A stretch of DNA of 64,000 nt from Collinsella sp. An307 (GTDB taxonomy: Bacteria > Actinomycetota > Coriobacteriia > Coriobacteriales > Coriobacteriaceae): assembly GCF_002161805.1 (NCBI RefSeq), contig NZ_NFIP01000008.1, positions 1-64,000 on the forward strand, written 5' to 3'. The notes beneath the pieces are model-generated. The model was not told where the DNA came from, did no database searches, and saw nothing but the letters and a program-made list of their open reading frames with translations. Positions 42,800 to 51,121 of this stretch are shown here, piece by piece. Position 1 is the stretch's first letter, and the number at the start of each line of letters is the position of its first letter. The position numbers were made by a program, and so were the translations under genes.

Positions 42800-44410
42800 A
42801 TGAAGGTAGATGTGGCTGGAGTCATGAAGCGCTTTTCTGGCGCGATGATTCAACCTGTTATGTTTCTGTCGGTCGCCGGCATCATGTTGGCGCTAGCCTC
42901 GGTTCTGCGCCTGACCTATATGCCCGCAGCTGTTATTGGTGTGGGAGACTTTCTCTACAACCTGTTCATGAACGGCTTCATCAACAACTTGGTTGTTATC
43001 TTCGTTGTTGGTCTTACCTGCGCGTTCGCAAAAAAGCAAAAGACCGATGCGGCGGTCGTCGCTATCGCGTCGTTCCTTTGCTACCTGTACGCCGATAACT
43101 ACTGGCTGAACCTTACCGGAACGCTCGCGCAGCCTGCAGCGGACGGCTCCTTCTATGGAACCGGACAGGCCATGGTACTCGGCGTCCAAGTTGTAGACAT
43201 GGGCGTGTTCATCTCGATTATTCTCGGCTGCATTAATGGATGGATCTACAACAAGCTTTGTGACGTGCAGTTCCCTGATGCCGTGCGCATCTACGGCGGC
43301 ACTAAGCTGGCCTTCCTCGTTTGCTGCCTCGCCGCGGCGCTCCTCGGCGTAGCTGCCACGTACTTCTGGCCGCCTGTCGCTAGCGGCATCTCCGCCCTTC
43401 AGGGCTTCATCGAAAACGCGGGATACGCGGGTCTGTTTGTCTACGGCTTCCTGAACCGCATCCTCATCCCGACCGGTCTCCATCACCTTGTCTGGATGCC
43501 CTTCAACTACACGAGCGTCGGTGGCGTGGCCGAGATCGCCGGTCAGGTTTATCAGGGCGCCGTGCCCATCTACACCGCTGAGATCGGTAACATCGCAAGC
43601 ATCACCTCCGTCGATCCGTCTGTTCGCTACATCGTCTTCGGCTTCTCCAAGGTCTTCGGCTCCATTGGCTGCGTGCTTGCCTTCATCGCGACTGCCAAGC
43701 CCGAGAAGCGCGCCCAGACCAAGGCCCTGCTGATTACGTCTTGCTTCACTGCGGTGCTCGCTGGCATCACTGAGCCGCTTGAGTTTACCTACCTCTTTGT
43801 GTCGCCGTTGCTGTTCCTTGTGCACTCGCTGCTCGACGGTATCTTCCAGACGCTGCTCATCGCTGTCGGCTATCTGGCGCAGTGCGGTTCGATCATCGAT
43901 ATCATCACGGCCGCTATCATCATCCCGTGGGATATGTCGCACATCTACCTCATCGTTCCTGTTGGCCTTGCTGCCATCGTCATCTGGTTCCTGGCCTTCC
44001 GCTTCTTCATCCTGAAGTTCGACCTCAAGACCCCTGGCCGTGAGGACGAAGGTGAGGAGATCGACCTCTCCAAGATGAACCGCAAGGCGTTTGAGGCGCA
44101 GAAGGCAGCCGGCGGCGCAGCGGTGGCGGTTGCCGGCGGTGGCACCGCGGTTGTGGATGATGACGCCACGAACGTCCAGCACATCATCGACGGCCTGGGC
44201 GGCCCGGACAACATCGTGTCGCTCATGAACTGCTTCACCCGTCTGCGCATCGACCTCAAGGACATGAACCTCATCAACGAGGACGAGGTCAACAAGTTCA
44301 AGAACTCCGGCATCGTCCGCGGCAAGAACAACGTCCAGATCATCGTGGGCATGAAGGTCCAGGACGTCTTCGAGAAGGTCATGGTGGCCCTCGGTCGCGA
44401 CCTCGAGTAA
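42800..44410 (+). CDS. PTS transporter subunit IICB, alpha-glucoside type (PTS-2)
   Basis: The 536-residue transporter is a paralogue of PTS-1. The IIC domain (about 1-415) includes LIPTGLHHLVWMPFNYTSVGG and AGITEPLEFTYLF; the IIB domain (about 455-536) has the phosphocysteine in SLMNCFTRLRI. An Ala/Gly/Val-rich linker joins them. The ATG at 42800 is preceded by GGGGAG; an upstream TTG is less likely. There is no IIA. The next gene is a GH4 enzyme, so the pair takes up and cleaves an alpha-glucoside. The operator at 42678-42695 suggests control by regulator A. Confidence 0.88.
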   Translation: MKVDVAGVMKRFSGAMIQPVMFLSVAGIMLALASVLRLTYMPAAVIGVGDFLYNLFMNGFINNLVVIFVVGLTCAFAKKQKTDAAVVAIASFLCYLYADNYWLNLTGTLAQPAADGSFYGTGQAMVLGVQVVDMGVFISIILGCINGWIYNKLCDVQFPDAVRIYGGTKLAFLVCCLAAALLGVAATYFWPPVASGISALQGFIENAGYAGLFVYGFLNRILIPTGLHHLVWMPFNYTSVGGVAEIAGQVYQGAVPIYTAEIGNIASITSVDPSVRYIVFGFSKVFGSIGCVLAFIATAKPEKRAQTKALLITSCFTAVLAGITEPLEFTYLFVSPLLFLVHSLLDGIFQTLLIAVGYLAQCGSIIDIITAAIIIPWDMSHIYLIVPVGLAAIVIWFLAFRFFILKFDLKTPGREDEGEEIDLSKMNRKAFEAQKAAGGAAVAVAGGGTAVVDDDATNVQHIIDGLGGPDNIVSLMNCFTRLRIDLKDMNLINEDEVNKFKNSGIVRGKNNVQIIVGMKVQDVFEKVMVALGRDLE

Positions 44411-44427
44411 CGCATCCCTCTCAGGAT

Positions 44428-44478
44428 GGGGTAACCCGCCCGGCCCGGTATGGGGTCCGGCCGGGCGGGAATTACCCC
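44428..44478 (+). other. Strong hairpin between PTS-2 and its GH4 gene
   Basis: GGGGTAA then CCCGCCCGGCC (44435-44445) pair with GGCCGGGCGGG (44459-44469) then TTACCCC, leaving a 13-base loop and a small bulge. No T tail follows. The position mirrors the hairpin after PTS-1; it may set the ratio of transporter to hydrolase mRNA. Confidence 0.6.
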
Positions 44479-44531
44479 AATCATCGGTAACCCGCCGGCG
44501 GCAGGAGCCGGCAGTTAGAAAAGGAGTACCC

Positions 44532-45887
44532 ATGAACGAGAACAAGAAGTTTCGCATCTGCATCGTCGGCGGCGGCTCCCGCTACACGCCGGGCATCCTG
44601 AAGATGCTCGTGGCCGAGAAGGACCGCTTCCCGATCTCGACCATCGTGCTTTACGACAACGAGGCCGAGCGCCAGGAGCGCGTCTGCGGCTACGGCAAGG
44701 TGCTGCTGCGCGAGTACTATCCCGAGTGCGAGATCATCCACACCACCGATCCCGAGACCGCCTTCACCGGCATCGACTTTGCCTTCATGCAGATTCGCGC
44801 CGGCCGCCTGAAGATGCGCGAGTCCGACGAGAAGATCGCCCTCAAGCACGGCTGCATCGGCCAGGAGACCTGCGGTGCCGGTGGCTTTGCCTACGGTATG
44901 CGCTCCGTGCCCGCGGTGTGCGCCATCATCAAGGACATCCGCAAGTACGCGCCCGAGGCTTGGGTGCTCAACTACTCCAACCCCGCGGCCATCGTCGCCG
45001 AGGCCACCAAGCGCGTCTTCCCCGGTGACTACCGCATCATCAACATCTGCGACATGCCCGTCGGCATCATGGGCATGTACGCCCAGGCCCTCGGCCTCCC
45101 GTCGAAGCAGCTTGAGCCCCGTTACTTCGGTCTTAACCACTACGGCTGGTTCACCCACATCTACGACAAGGTGACCGGCGAGGACTACCTGCCTAAGCTC
45201 AAGAAGATGTTCGCCACCCCCATGCAGGATGACGAGCACACCGGCCACGAGGTTGACGCCTCCTGGGCCGAGACCTTCCGCTTCATGTCCAAGATGGTGC
45301 GCGAGTGCGGCGACAAGTTCATGCCCAACACCTACCTGCAGTACTACCTCTATCCCAAGCACATGGTCTCGATCGAGAACCCCGACTACACCCGCGCCAA
45401 CGAGGTCATGGACGGCCACGAGAAGCGCACGTTCGAGATGATCGAGGAGGTCATCGCCGCCGATAAGCTCAAGGGCACCAAGTACGAGATGACCGAGGAG
45501 GACTTCAACGACGGTCACGCCACCTACATCGTGGACCTCGCTTACGCCATCTCCCACAACACGCAGGACATCTTCCTGTGCATGACCGAGAACCACGGCA
45601 TCATCTCCAACTTCTCCGAAGGCGCCATGGTTGAGGTGCCGGTCCGCGTGGGCGTGAACGGCGTCGAGGCCCTGAACGTGGGCGAGATCCCGACCTTCCA
45701 GAAGGGCCTGCTCGAGAACCAGTTTGCCTACGAGAAGCTCACCGTGGACGCCTGCCTTGAGGGCTCCTATGAGAAGGCGTGGAACGCGCTCACCCTCAAC
45801 CGCTGCGTGAACGACACCGACACCGCCAAGGCCCTGCTCGATGACTACATCGAGGCCAACAAGGCCTACTGGCCCGAGCTCAAGTAA
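44532..45887 (+). CDS. GH4 6-phospho-alpha-glucosidase (with PTS-2)
   Basis: The 451-residue enzyme is paralogous to the GH4 with PTS-1. It has NAD-binding [25 protein letters not shown], the metal cysteine in NICDMPVG (about residue 176) and the histidine in FGLNHYGWF (about 205). CDMP again points to 6-phospho-alpha-glucosidase activity. AAAAGGAG lies six bases before the ATG. Strong codon bias suggests high expression under induction. A GC hairpin and a terminator follow. Confidence 0.9.
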   Translation: MNENKKFRICIVGGGSRYTPGILKMLVAEKDRFPISTIVLYDNEAERQERVCGYGKVLLREYYPECEIIHTTDPETAFTGIDFAFMQIRAGRLKMRESDEKIALKHGCIGQETCGAGGFAYGMRSVPAVCAIIKDIRKYAPEAWVLNYSNPAAIVAEATKRVFPGDYRIINICDMPVGIMGMYAQALGLPSKQLEPRYFGLNHYGWFTHIYDKVTGEDYLPKLKKMFATPMQDDEHTGHEVDASWAETFRFMSKMVRECGDKFMPNTYLQYYLYPKHMVSIENPDYTRANEVMDGHEKRTFEMIEEVIAADKLKGTKYEMTEEDFNDGHATYIVDLAYAISHNTQDIFLCMTENHGIISNFSEGAMVEVPVRVGVNGVEALNVGEIPTFQKGLLENQFAYEKLTVDACLEGSYEKAWNALTLNRCVNDTDTAKALLDDYIEANKAYWPELK

Positions 45888-45972
45888 GTGCTCCTGGTGC
45901 CGGCGCGGCACCTCCCGCCGCGCCGGCACGGTCTGCGGGGACCGCGATCCCGCACTTCTTGCGACATGCGGT

Positions 45973-45999
45973 CGGGGGCCAAAAGCCCCCGGCCCTCTT
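45973..45999 (+). terminator. Terminator region after the second GH4 gene
   Basis: CGGGGGC (45973-45979) and GCCCCCG (45985-45991) form a perfect stem with a CAAAA loop, followed by GCCCTCTTT. A further perfect 12-bp hairpin (GTGCCGGCGCGG with CCGCGCCGGCAC, 45897-45929) lies between it and the stop. Confidence 0.7.
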
Positions 46000-46056
46000 T
46001 GGAGTTGTAGGCTGTCCACATGGGGCGGCCCGTATCGGACAAGGTAGGAGATTGCC

Positions 46057-46296
46057 ATGACTGGTGTGCTCGTGCAGGCGCCGTTGGAGTTCCAGGCGCT
46101 GACGCTGCCCAAGAAATGCCTCTGTGTTGCCGAGATGCTCGTTGCCTACCTGTGGCCGCTTATCGGGCTTGTGGCGGCGCTTATCATGTGGCGGCGCAAA
46201 AGCCCGCTCATCTGGCGGTTCTGCGCCATTGCCGGCGCGGTCGCCAGCGTGGTGATCTATCTATTTGAGTTTGGCGGGGCGATGCTTGCGGCCTAG
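46057..46296 (+). CDS. Small two-span membrane protein, 79 aa
   Basis: This 79-residue protein is not recognised. It has two hydrophobic segments (about 27-45 and 52-75) joined by the basic loop WRRKSPLIWR, so both ends are probably outside or both inside with a short hairpin. TAGGAG lies seven bases before the ATG. It is convergent with the RpiR gene and stands alone. A transport accessory or a toxin-like role cannot be judged from sequence. Confidence 0.5.
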   Translation: MTGVLVQAPLEFQALTLPKKCLCVAEMLVAYLWPLIGLVAALIMWRRKSPLIWRFCAIAGAVASVVIYLFEFGGAMLAA

Positions 46297-46377
46297 CGCC
46301 CTCGCTCCGTTTTGCCTCGCCTGGGCCCGCTATGCCCTCTCTTGAGTCCTCCGCCAAGCTCTCGCCTGTGCCCTCCG

Positions 46378-47094
46378 CTAGGAAAGGGCGCTCAGGCTCT
46401 CGCGCTCCATCAGGTAGATGAAGCGCTCGAGCGCGCGCTCCACAAGGGCAAGCGAGCCGGCGGCGAAGTAGTTTGGCTCGTAGGCGGAGAGCGCGGACTT
46501 GTTGCTCTTGATGGCAATGGCGAGGTTGGAGGCGCGCGCCACCGGTGTGTTGGCGTCTGCCGTCACAGCCACCGTTTCGAACCCGCATTGCACGCACTCA
46601 AGCGCGTCTTGCCAGCAGGCGAGTCCACTCTCGTTAAAGATGAGGGCGAGGCCCGCGTTACCGTCCTCAGACTGCTCGAGGCAGGCGCGGGCGATTTGCG
46701 GCGTATAGGGCATGGCGGTGAACTCGAGCGCGCCCAAGCGGTAGACAAGGAGACGCCGGCAGATATCGGCGTCACCCGTGCCCTGCAAAAGAACGCGTCC
46801 GCCACGATGGCGCATGAACGCTTGGGCAAGAAGGTCGATGCCGTTAGCGTCATCTCCCGTATGCTCGACGACGCGCCGGTTGTTTTTGAGATACTGGCCG
46901 AGCTGACCCACCATATCGCTCCAGCTCGCATAGCCGTAGCGCTTGGCGGCGCGGTAGACAGCGGAGCTCGAGATGCCGAGTTCCTCGGCAATAAGGCCTA
47001 TGGTCGGTTTCTCGCCCGCGCGCAGATGGTTGCGTACCGCCTGATAGACGGCGCGATCGGATGCCTCGATATCTAGGGGGTTCTTGTGCCTCAT
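46378..47094 (-). CDS. RpiR-family regulator, second of a tandem pair
   Basis: The 238-residue protein has an RpiR helix-turn-helix (about 1-75; TIGLIAEELGISSSAVYRAAKRYGY) and a SIS-like effector domain (about 95-220; GGRVLLQGTGDADICRRLLVYRLG). The ATG overlaps the stop of the preceding RpiR gene (ATGA). Two different RpiR regulators in one operon suggest a heteromeric or dual-input regulator. The operon begins with a glucose-type IIA protein. The SIS domain is short and several usual Ser/Thr ligands are replaced, so it may not bind the standard sugar phosphate. Confidence 0.8.
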   Translation of the reverse strand: MRHKNPLDIEASDRAVYQAVRNHLRAGEKPTIGLIAEELGISSSAVYRAAKRYGYASWSDMVGQLGQYLKNNRRVVEHTGDDANGIDLLAQAFMRHRGGRVLLQGTGDADICRRLLVYRLGALEFTAMPYTPQIARACLEQSEDGNAGLALIFNESGLACWQDALECVQCGFETVAVTADANTPVARASNLAIAIKSNKSALSAYEPNYFAAGSLALVERALERFIYLMERESLSALS

Positions 47095-47846
47095 GCGCTC
47101 GCCCCCTCGTCCGTAGGCTGGCTGGCGGGCAGCGGCGAGCGGTTGGAGCGGTGTGCCGAGTAAGCGGCAAGCGCGCTCTCAAAGAGCATGAGCACCTTTA
47201 CGGGAAACATCTGGGTTACCGTGCTCGGCGTGCGTGCAAGCTTTATCGCCACATCGATATAGGGCAGGTCATCGGGAAAACCTGCGTCGATAATCGCCAC
47301 GGTGGTGTAGCCGTGCTGCACCGCGTAAGAGAGGATGCCCTCGTAGGCGGGGCGCACGTTGACGTAGTTTTTGTCCGAGGCGGGAACTTCCTGCAAAAAG
47401 AAGAACATGACGCCGGCCTCGGGCGCTAGGGAGTCGAACGTCATGTAGTCGTACGAGGACACCGATGTAAGACGGAACATATTGAGCTTGCGGTTGACGT
47501 AGTCGGCCACGATGCCGATAGCCGGGTCGCCTCCCGAGTAGCAGATGTTGCGTTTGCCGCGGCAGCGCTCGAGGCAGTCGGCGAGCATGGCAACCGCCAG
47601 ATCGAAGTCCCCTTCGGTCACGTGCTGCGGTAGCACGCGCGTGCTGTGGATGTTCGAGCTCGTCTGGTAGGCGTAGAGGTAATCCTTAAAGCCCGAGAAC
47701 CCGAGCTTCTTCACGGTTTTGATGACGGTGCTTTTAGCGACATGGCAGGACGCGGCGAGTTCGGTGAGCGAGATTTCCTCGCGGACGGCGTTGCTCGCAA
47801 AGAGCTTCTCGATAATCTCGCGCTCGGTATCTGTCAGCCTCTGCAT
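47091..47846 (-). CDS. RpiR-family regulator, first of a tandem pair
   Basis: The 251-residue protein has the RpiR helix-turn-helix (about 1-75; SLTELAASCHVAKSTVIKTVKKLGFSGFKDYLYAY) and a SIS-like domain (about 95-230; NICYSGGDPAIGIVADYVNRKL). GGAGG lies ten bases before the ATG. It lies 93 bases downstream of the IIA gene and overlaps the next RpiR gene by four bases. A role in controlling sugar PTS genes is inferred from context. Confidence 0.85.
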   Translation of the reverse strand: MQRLTDTEREIIEKLFASNAVREEISLTELAASCHVAKSTVIKTVKKLGFSGFKDYLYAYQTSSNIHSTRVLPQHVTEGDFDLAVAMLADCLERCRGKRNICYSGGDPAIGIVADYVNRKLNMFRLTSVSSYDYMTFDSLAPEAGVMFFFLQEVPASDKNYVNVRPAYEGILSYAVQHGYTTVAIIDAGFPDDLPYIDVAIKLARTPSTVTQMFPVKVLMLFESALAAYSAHRSNRSPLPASQPTDEGASA

Positions 47847-47939
47847 GTGTACCGAGCCTCCGTCCCCTGTGCCTGCTGTTGCGCCCTGCCTATCGCTTTC
47901 AAGTATAGCCTGTGCGCCTCCGTGGCGGCGCGCGGCGCG

Positions 47940-48455
47940 CTATGCGAACCAGATGGCGGTGTCCTGCGTGGTCACCGCTCCGTCGGCGTGCTTATGGAGC
48001 TCGCCTGCGCAGGTGTGCTCGGCAACGAGGCACATGGTCACCGGGTCAAACCCGGCTGCGCGGATCTTGTCGATGTCGATGTCGAGGAGCTTCTGGCCCG
48101 CTTCGACGCGCTCCCCCTGTGCGACGTGCAACGTAAAGCCGTCACCCTGCATCTCCACGGTGTCGATGCCCACATGGACCATGACGGTGATGCCGTTGTC
48201 GCCCGTGATGCCAAAGGCGTGACCGGTGGGGAAGAGCGCGTCAACGCTGCCGCTGACCGGCGCGATTACGGCGCTGTCGGTGGGGACGATGGCCACGCCG
48301 TCGCCCATGGTCTTGCTGGCAAACGCCTGGTCGGCAACGGTCGAGATGTCGGCGAGCGTGCCGGCGACGGGGCAGAGCACGCTCGGGGCTGCCGCCTCTG
48401 TCTGCGCGGCGGTGGTTTCGGCTTCCTTGTTGAAGAGTTTGGAGAAGAGTCCCAT
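47940..48455 (-). CDS. crr: PTS glucose-type IIA protein (Crr-like)
   Basis: The 171-residue cytoplasmic phosphocarrier has a glucose-family IIA fold (about 25-171): VLCPVAGTLADISTVADQAFASKTMGDGVAIVP, then FPTGHAFGI and the phosphorylated histidine in VMVHVGIDTVEM near residue 104. It would pass phosphate from HPr to IIB domains. None of the three PTS transporters in this window has its own IIA, so it is the obvious donor. AAAGGGA lies five bases before the ATG. Two RpiR regulators follow in the operon. Confidence 0.92.
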   Translation of the reverse strand: MGLFSKLFNKEAETTAAQTEAAAPSVLCPVAGTLADISTVADQAFASKTMGDGVAIVPTDSAVIAPVSGSVDALFPTGHAFGITGDNGITVMVHVGIDTVEMQGDGFTLHVAQGERVEAGQKLLDIDIDKIRAAGFDPVTMCLVAEHTCAGELHKHADGAVTTQDTAIWFA

Positions 48456-48555
48456 GGTGTTCCCTTTCTAGGATGGGGGATGCAGGCGAGCGCCTCATCC
48501 GACGAGTGGTTGCGCAGGCTCGAGGGTGCGCACAGTGGAGCTCCTCGAGACATGC

Positions 48556-48580
48556 AAAAACCCCGGCTAAAAACCGGGTT
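48556..48580 (-). terminator. Terminator of nikR unit
   Basis: On the minus strand AACCCGG, a TTTTTAG loop and CCGGGGTT form a stem (one bulge) followed by TTTTTGC. It lies about 155 bases beyond the nikR stop. The remaining bases of the 278-bp gap (48456-48733) hold nothing I can name. Confidence 0.7.
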
Positions 48581-48733
48581 CTGCGGGAACACGCGATGCT
48601 ATGCAATTCTTGCGACAGGGATAGTCTAGCTGCACGTTACGGCAGGGCGCCTTATGTGGCGACGCCGTCCCCCGAGCGGCCGCATCTTGTCGGTGGACGG
48701 CGCACGATTTGGCGGTTTTGCGTGAGGCGGTTG

Positions 48734-49177
48734 TTAGCGCTCGAGGCTTTCCTCGGTGGCGGCGCACGTGAGCTCGCCGTGCTTCACGCCGCGGAGGCCC
48801 AGAAGCTTGTCCGCCAGTTCGTAGACGCGTTCGCCGTGACCCTTGAGGGCGAGGATCTCCAAGCAGTTGTGATGATCGAGATGCACGTGCATGGTCGAGA
48901 CGATCTCGTGCGTGTAATCGTGCTGAATGGCGTCGAGCTTGCGTGTGAGGTCGCCGGTGTGATGGTCGTAGATCATCGTGAGCGAGCCAATGACCTCGGC
49001 ATCGGGGGTGCGTAGCTCGTCTTGCACCAGGGATGCCCGGATGAGGTCGCGGATGGCCTCGGAGCGGTTGGTCGCACCTCCCGAGCGCGCGATCTGCGCG
49101 TCAAAGGCCGCCAACAGATCGGCGGGAATGGCGATGGAGAAGCGGGCGAGCTCGCCTGCAGCGGGGTGCGTGCCCAT
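48734..49177 (-). CDS. nikR: Nickel-responsive regulator NikR
   Basis: The 147-residue protein has a ribbon-helix-helix DNA-binding head (about 8-55; LARFSIAIPADLLAAFDAQIA, TNRSEAIRDLIR) and an ACT-like nickel-binding tail. The nickel ligands are visible as the HVHLDHHNCLE block plus an upstream His in MIYDHHTG. It represses nickel uptake genes when nickel is sufficient. It starts two bases after the end of an 82-aa gene. It fits functionally with the NiFe-hydrogenase maturation cluster at 33-38.5 kb. Confidence 0.95.
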   Translation of the reverse strand: MGTHPAAGELARFSIAIPADLLAAFDAQIARSGGATNRSEAIRDLIRASLVQDELRTPDAEVIGSLTMIYDHHTGDLTRKLDAIQHDYTHEIVSTMHVHLDHHNCLEILALKGHGERVYELADKLLGLRGVKHGELTCAATEESLER

Positions 49178-49179
49178 GG

Positions 49180-49428
49180 CTAGACCAAGCGTACGGAACC
49201 GACGGAGTTGTGATCCGCCTCGATGGCGTCCTCGTATCCCTCGAGCGCAGCACGGGCCTCGTCGAGCGCTTTCATGGCGCGGGCGAGCTTGTCCTCGATG
49301 CGCTCCATGTCAAAGGCCTCGGTCGCATGATACAGGTCATGGCTCCAGCCCCGGGCAAGCTTGATGGTATCGTCCACCTGCTTCACGCTCATGGCGAGCT
49401 GGTTCATGTTCATTCCCACATCATGCAT
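49180..49428 (-). CDS. Small helical protein upstream of nikR, 82 aa
   Basis: The 82-residue protein is not recognised. It is predicted to be nearly all helix, with heptad-like spacing in residues 10-70 (MSVKQVDDTIKLARG, then DKLARAMKALDEARAALEGYEDAI). It contains two histidines in the middle and one near the end, and no cysteines. GAGGAGA lies six bases before the ATG. The stop is two bases before the nikR start, so the two are co-translated; a link to nickel handling is inferred. Confidence 0.65.
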   Translation of the reverse strand: MHDVGMNMNQLAMSVKQVDDTIKLARGWSHDLYHATEAFDMERIEDKLARAMKALDEARAALEGYEDAIEADHNSVGSVRLV

Positions 49429-49531
49429 GGCCTGTCTCCTCTACAGCGCTTTAGGTCGGGGTGCGTGGCGGCAAGGCATAGCCTGCGCGCTTATCGTCGA
49501 TTGTACCGTCAACGGAAATGCAGCGGTGCAC

Positions 49532-49570
49532 AAAAATGCCCCGGGCAGCTCATGTGAGCGGGCCCGGGGC
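49532..49570 (-). terminator. Terminator of thioredoxin gene
   Basis: GCCCCGGGC (49538-49546) and GCCCGGGGC (49562-49570) pair perfectly. On the minus strand the stem is followed by ATTTTTG. It lies about 60 bases after the thioredoxin stop. Confidence 0.85.
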
Positions 49571-49628
49571 GAGCGTGGTGCGCTGCAGATTAAGGCGGGG
49601 GAGTCGCTGCCCTACCTCGTCGCAGCGC

Positions 49629-49949
49629 CTATAGGTAGTTCTCGAGCTCAGCGGCAAGGCGCGCCTTGGGCATAGCGCCCACCGTGCGGCCAACCTCCTG
49701 ACCGCCCTTGAACACCACGAGCGTGGGAATGGACATGACGCCAAACTTCATGGCGAGGTCCTGATTCTCGTCGACGTTGCACTTAGCGACCTTGAGACGG
49801 CCAGCAAGCTCGTCGGCAAGCTCGTCGACAATCGGCGAAAGTGTGCGGCAGGGGCCGCACCACGGGGCCCAGAAGTCAATGAGAACGGGGAGCTCTTCGC
49901 TCATGAGTGCGCCAAAGGACTCGGCGGTGACGTTGGTGATATTTGCCAT
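49629..49949 (-). CDS. trxA: Thioredoxin
   Basis: The 106-residue protein has the canonical active site FWAPWCGPCR (Cys31, Cys34), the buried Asp in VLIDFWA and the cis-proline in MSIPTLVVF. It is a general protein disulfide reductase of the cytoplasm. GAGGAGG precedes the ATG at 49949. It is divergent from the UDG-like gene across a 263-bp gap, where TATAAC on the minus strand (near 50015) is a possible -10. No thioredoxin reductase is adjacent. Confidence 0.96.
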   Translation of the reverse strand: MANITNVTAESFGALMSEELPVLIDFWAPWCGPCRTLSPIVDELADELAGRLKVAKCNVDENQDLAMKFGVMSIPTLVVFKGGQEVGRTVGAMPKARLAAELENYL

Positions 49950-50212
49950 GGTTCCTCCTCGGGGGAGTGCGCGTGGGTTGCGCTTCGGTTGGTTACGTTT
50001 GGGGTTATACCCACAAGACCCGTCGTGTTTCACAAATGATGGTGCATCGCTGTCTTTTTTGTTCGTGCTGTGGCTGCGATGGTTGCGCACGGCGCCGGCC
50101 CGCGCCGCTGGCGAGCCGCTGAAGAGCCGCCGCGTCGGCGTATCCCGGCGTACAATGAGTGGGCAGATGTATGCCCGTGGCCGTGGCCGCGGATGTGAGT
50201 AGAGGAGGGGCG

Positions 50213-50800
50213 GTGTCCGTCTCGTCGCGCGATGTGCGCGCCTCCCGTTTGGCGGCGGCGCAGCAGGAATTCGAGGACCTTGCCGCAAGGGGCGTCCGCA
50301 TAGATGGTGACGGGTTCTCGCCCATCGTGCTCGTCAAGGGCGACCTAAATGAGGGCGAGCAAGCGGGCGGCACGCTCCTAGCGGGAGACGACGGTCGCGC
50401 CCTGCGGGCGGCGCTGCTCAGGCTTGGGTACGCGCCGGAGGACTTCTGTGCCCTGTCCGCTGTTGCAGGGGAGGGCGATCCGTCCGTGGTAGATATGCCT
50501 GCCGCGGGTGAGCTCCTGGCGCCCGAGCTGTTCCGCGAGGCGCTCGAGGCGCTCGACCCCGAGGCCGTGGTGCTTCTCGACGATACCGCGGCGAGCGTCA
50601 TGCGGGAGGCCTATGCAGACGCCCTGTCTCTCATCGAACAGTTTGAGGTGGCAATGCTCGAGCCGGGGCTCGTGGCGCACGTGCTGGGAAGGCGCGTGCT
50701 CGCCCTCGGGGGTTTTGAGACTGCCTTGCAAGACCCGGCGGCAAAGCAACGTGTGTGGGCTTATCTCAAGCAGCTCCCGCCCGCGGGCGCCCCGTACTGA
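50213..50800 (+). CDS. Uracil-DNA glycosylase-superfamily-like protein (uncertain)
   Basis: The 195-residue protein resembles the family 4/5 UDG fold by eye: PIVLVKGDLNEGEQAGGTLLAGDDGRALRAALLRLGY corresponds to the G(E)aPG..E...G.pFvG.aG..L...L pattern, and LDPEAVVLLDDTAA to a later strand. However, the catalytic GEAPG is GDLNE, the final HPS-type motif is missing and no iron-sulfur cysteines are present, so glycosylase activity is doubtful. The GTG at 50213 is favoured by AGAGGAGG upstream. TACAAT at 50151-50156 is a possible -10 box. Confidence 0.5.
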   Translation: MSVSSRDVRASRLAAAQQEFEDLAARGVRIDGDGFSPIVLVKGDLNEGEQAGGTLLAGDDGRALRAALLRLGYAPEDFCALSAVAGEGDPSVVDMPAAGELLAPELFREALEALDPEAVVLLDDTAASVMREAYADALSLIEQFEVAMLEPGLVAHVLGRRVLALGGFETALQDPAAKQRVWAYLKQLPPAGAPY

Positions 50801-50841
50801 GCATCTCGTTGAGGCGCTCGGCTCTAAACGCATAGATATAT

Positions 50842-50872
50842 AAAAGAGGCCCCCTTGCGGGAGCCTCTTTGG
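50842..50872. terminator. Bidirectional terminator between UDG-like and ferredoxin genes
   Basis: AAAGAGGC (50843-50850) and GCCTCTTT (50863-50870) form a stem extended by CCC/GGG. Tails are GCCTCTTT on plus and CCTCTTTTATAT on minus, serving two convergent genes. Confidence 0.85.
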
Positions 50873-50935
50873 TGAGCTTGCGCTCGTGCGAAGGCGTCGG
50901 CAAGACGCCTCTTCGACGGGTGAGTCGGATAAGGA

Positions 50936-51121
50936 CTAGTCCTCAGCGATCTCGGTGATGGCGCCGGCCGGGCAGTTCTCCTGGCAGATGCCGCAGGCGA
51001 TGCAGGAATCCTCATCAACCACGGTGGCAACGTCCTGGATCTCGAGGACGCCCTGGGGGCAGTCGTCAACGCAGACGCCGCAAGAGATGCACTCGTCGGC
51101 AGAAATTACGGGATGGGCCAT
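50936..51121 (-). CDS. 2x[4Fe-4S] ferredoxin
   Basis: The 61-residue electron carrier has two cluster motifs, CISCGVCVDDCP and CIACGICQENCP, each with the distal cysteine pattern of clostridial-type ferredoxins. It probably takes electrons from PFOR and gives them to hydrogenase or other reductases. AGGAGGA lies seven bases before the ATG at 51121. The open frame extends upstream to 51184 without a ribosome site. It is a single-gene unit. Confidence 0.95.
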   Translation of the reverse strand: MAHPVISADECISCGVCVDDCPQGVLEIQDVATVVDEDSCIACGICQENCPAGAITEIAED

